Part shown: in pieces, positions 4,230-5,430 of the stretch
Layout: each line of letters opens with the position of its first letter
Position numbering within the stretch: the stretch's first letter is position 1
Assembly (NCBI GenBank): GCA_955652625.1
Contig: CATPBM010000086.1
Location: 1-5,430, forward strand
Length of the DNA stretch: 5,430 bases
Reading direction: 5' to 3'
Source of the DNA: an uncultured Steroidobacteraceae bacterium
Lineage (GTDB): Bacteria; Pseudomonadota; Gammaproteobacteria; Steroidobacterales; Steroidobacteraceae
Program-made: the position numbers and the translations under genes
The notes under the pieces: model-generated
What the model was told of the DNA's origin: nothing
What the model saw: the letters and a program-made list of their open reading frames with translations, nothing else
Database searches by the model: none

Positions 4230-4943
4230 ATGCATATCGCAATCATCATGGATGGTAACGGCCGCTGGGCCGCCCGGCGCAATCTAAACCGACAGGCCGG
4301 CCACCGCGCCGGCGCAAGAGCTGCCGATGCTATCGTGCGCGCGGCGGCACGGCGCGGCGTGGACACGCTGACCCTCTACGCGTTCTCCTCCGAGAACTGG
4401 TTTCGCCCGCAGCCGGAAGTGGAAGCGCTATTCGGGCTGCTGCGTCGCTATCTCATCACCGAGACGGATCGCTGCCTGGGAGAGTCGATCCGCCTGAACG
4501 TGATCGGGCGTCGGGACCGACTAAATTCCACGTTAAGAGCACAGATTGAGCAGAGCGAACAACTGACCGCGGCGTGTTCGCGCATGCATCTGCGAATCGC
4601 AGTCGATTACTCCTCCAGGTACAGCATCATGGAGGCCGGCCGGCGCCTCCAAACGATACCGCTCAGCGCCCCGGGGGACTACCTGCGGCACCTGGCCGAA
4701 GTGGACCATTCGGATCCAGCGACAGCCGAGGTAGATCTCCTCATTCGTACCGCTGGCGAGAAGCGCCTCAGCGATTTCCTACTTTGGGAATGCGCTTATG
4801 CGGAACTCCTGTTCCTTGACTGCCTGTGGCCAGATTTCGACGAAACCGCGTTCGCACAGGCGCTGGAAGAATACTCGCGACGGCAGCGACGGTTCGGCCG
4901 CATTCCCGCGGCGCAGGACGCTGCGGAGCGTCCCGGCGGTTGA
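4230..4943 (+). CDS. uppS: Undecaprenyl diphosphate synthase-like cis-prenyltransferase
   Basis: The 237-residue product matches cis-prenyltransferases, which extend farnesyl diphosphate with isopentenyl diphosphate to make the C55 carrier lipid for peptidoglycan and other envelope polymers. Near the N-terminus is IIMDGNGRWA with catalytic Asp8, then GHRAGA (24-29), TLYAFSSENWFRP (48-60), NVIGRRDRL (90-98), VDLLIRTAGEKRLSDFLLW (168-186), YAEL (190-193) and LWPDFDE (199-205). The diphosphate-binding arginines and the Glu of the AEL segment are present. It starts directly at the core and lacks the roughly 18-residue lead of the E. coli enzyme. Departures from the usual pattern are VDYSSRYSI where most have AxNYGGRxxI, TAGE for TGGE, and SDF for SNF. 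I infer a working but diverged paralogue; the housekeeping uppS usually sits near cdsA/dxr, absent here. No SD precedes the ATG. The next gene starts 10 bases after the stop. Confidence 0.92.
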   Translation: MHIAIIMDGNGRWAARRNLNRQAGHRAGARAADAIVRAAARRGVDTLTLYAFSSENWFRPQPEVEALFGLLRRYLITETDRCLGESIRLNVIGRRDRLNSTLRAQIEQSEQLTAACSRMHLRIAVDYSSRYSIMEAGRRLQTIPLSAPGDYLRHLAEVDHSDPATAEVDLLIRTAGEKRLSDFLLWECAYAELLFLDCLWPDFDETAFAQALEEYSRRQRRFGRIPAAQDAAERPGG

Positions 4944-4953
4944 AAGGCGAACC

Positions 4954-5430
4954 ATGGAAAAGCTCACTAACTCAATCAAACAGCAGTGGCTTCTATGGGG
5001 TGCCGCGATAGCCCTGGCGGCCTTTGAAACCGCATGGCTCTATGCGGCGCTGCCTGGAATTAACTGGGCGATATCGACGCTGGCTGCTTCCCTGGGTCTG
5101 CTGATTTGCTGGTCCAGCGTGGGCAAGCCCTGCCGAGTTGACGTTGTACTCCCGCTGGTGCTTGCCTGTTTAATATCCGCCGGAGCAGCTCTTACGGCTG
5201 ATCCCCGTCACGAGCTGTTAATCGCCGCCTCGGTCCTGTTTGCTCTGGGGTCGGCCGTGGTCGCAGCCGAGCTGCACGTAAATCCAACGGTTGGGCCGAT
5301 AACATGGGTCGTTGCGGCTCCGTACGCCGTGGTGCTCACTGCGTGCGAGGCTCGAGCGCGATTCGCCGAGACCTCTCTGGCGGTCCGCGAAGATCGAGGC
5401 ATCCCGGTGATCCGGGGGATAGCCCTCGCC
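4954..5430 (+). CDS. Multi-TM membrane protein, 3' end outside the window (DUF4173/DUF4153-like)
   Basis: ATG 4954 follows the prenyltransferase stop by 10 bases with AAAGG (4943-4947) as SD, and the frame is open to the window edge (159 codons). The first eleven residues are polar (MEKLTNSIKQQ) and are followed by hydrophobic spans at about 12-33, 37-54, 63-80, 87-105 and 111-130. A charged cytoplasmic loop (131-149, EARARFAETSLAVREDRG) leads into IPVIRGIALA, probably the start of the next span. The pattern of five N-terminal spans, a charged linker and a PVxRGxxLA segment resembles my memory of DUF4173/DUF4153 membrane proteins, whose function is unknown. This is recalled similarity and only a partial protein, so the family call is tentative. 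Tight spacing makes it the second gene of the prenyltransferase operon and therefore under the same operator. Confidence 0.75.
   Translation, partial: MEKLTNSIKQQWLLWGAAIALAAFETAWLYAALPGINWAISTLAASLGLLICWSSVGKPCRVDVVLPLVLACLISAGAALTADPRHELLIAASVLFALGSAVVAAELHVNPTVGPITWVVAAPYAVVLTACEARARFAETSLAVREDRGIPVIRGIALA

Overview
The window is GC-rich bacterial DNA in which every gene I can support lies on the + strand. Codon use is strongly biased to G/C in the third position. Gene content fits a proteobacterium, perhaps a gammaproteobacterium near Xanthomonadales/Steroidobacterales: a one-domain RRM protein, a DUF4279 protein and several small conserved-looking hypotheticals. That placement is an impression from protein similarity, not a proof.

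Region 1 (1-1270). The 3' part of a fold-type II PLP enzyme of the threonine/serine dehydratase-serine racemase group runs off the left edge. After a 173-base spacer with two hairpins comes a small soluble hypothetical protein with a good ribosome binding site.

Region 2 (1271-1785). A glycine/arginine-tailed single-RRM RNA-binding protein has a long structured leader. That leader holds a perfect AGGAGG, half buried in a hairpin about 45 bases before the likely GTG start. A strong hairpin follows the gene, probably its terminator.

Region 3 (1818-3082). Three small soluble proteins follow: a DUF4279 protein, a four-cysteine protein with a CPYGDC motif that starts one base after the DUF4279 stop, and a 104-residue hypothetical protein.

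Region 4 (3083-5430). This is the most interesting part. It is a compact cassette of a six-TM membrane protein, an overlapping winged-helix regulator, an undecaprenyl-diphosphate-synthase-like prenyltransferase (probably a paralogue) and a multi-TM membrane protein cut by the right edge. Two interrupted inverted repeats of the same geometry (7-5-7, right arm CAGAGTA in both) lie just before the first gene and just before the prenyltransferase. They are the natural candidates for operators of the encoded regulator. I infer a self-regulated envelope/isoprenoid-lipid module with two control points. The substrate, signal and function of the two membrane proteins cannot be read from the sequence.

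No rRNA, complete tRNA, CRISPR array, insertion sequence or phage gene is visible. No gene-free stretch exceeds 300 bases.
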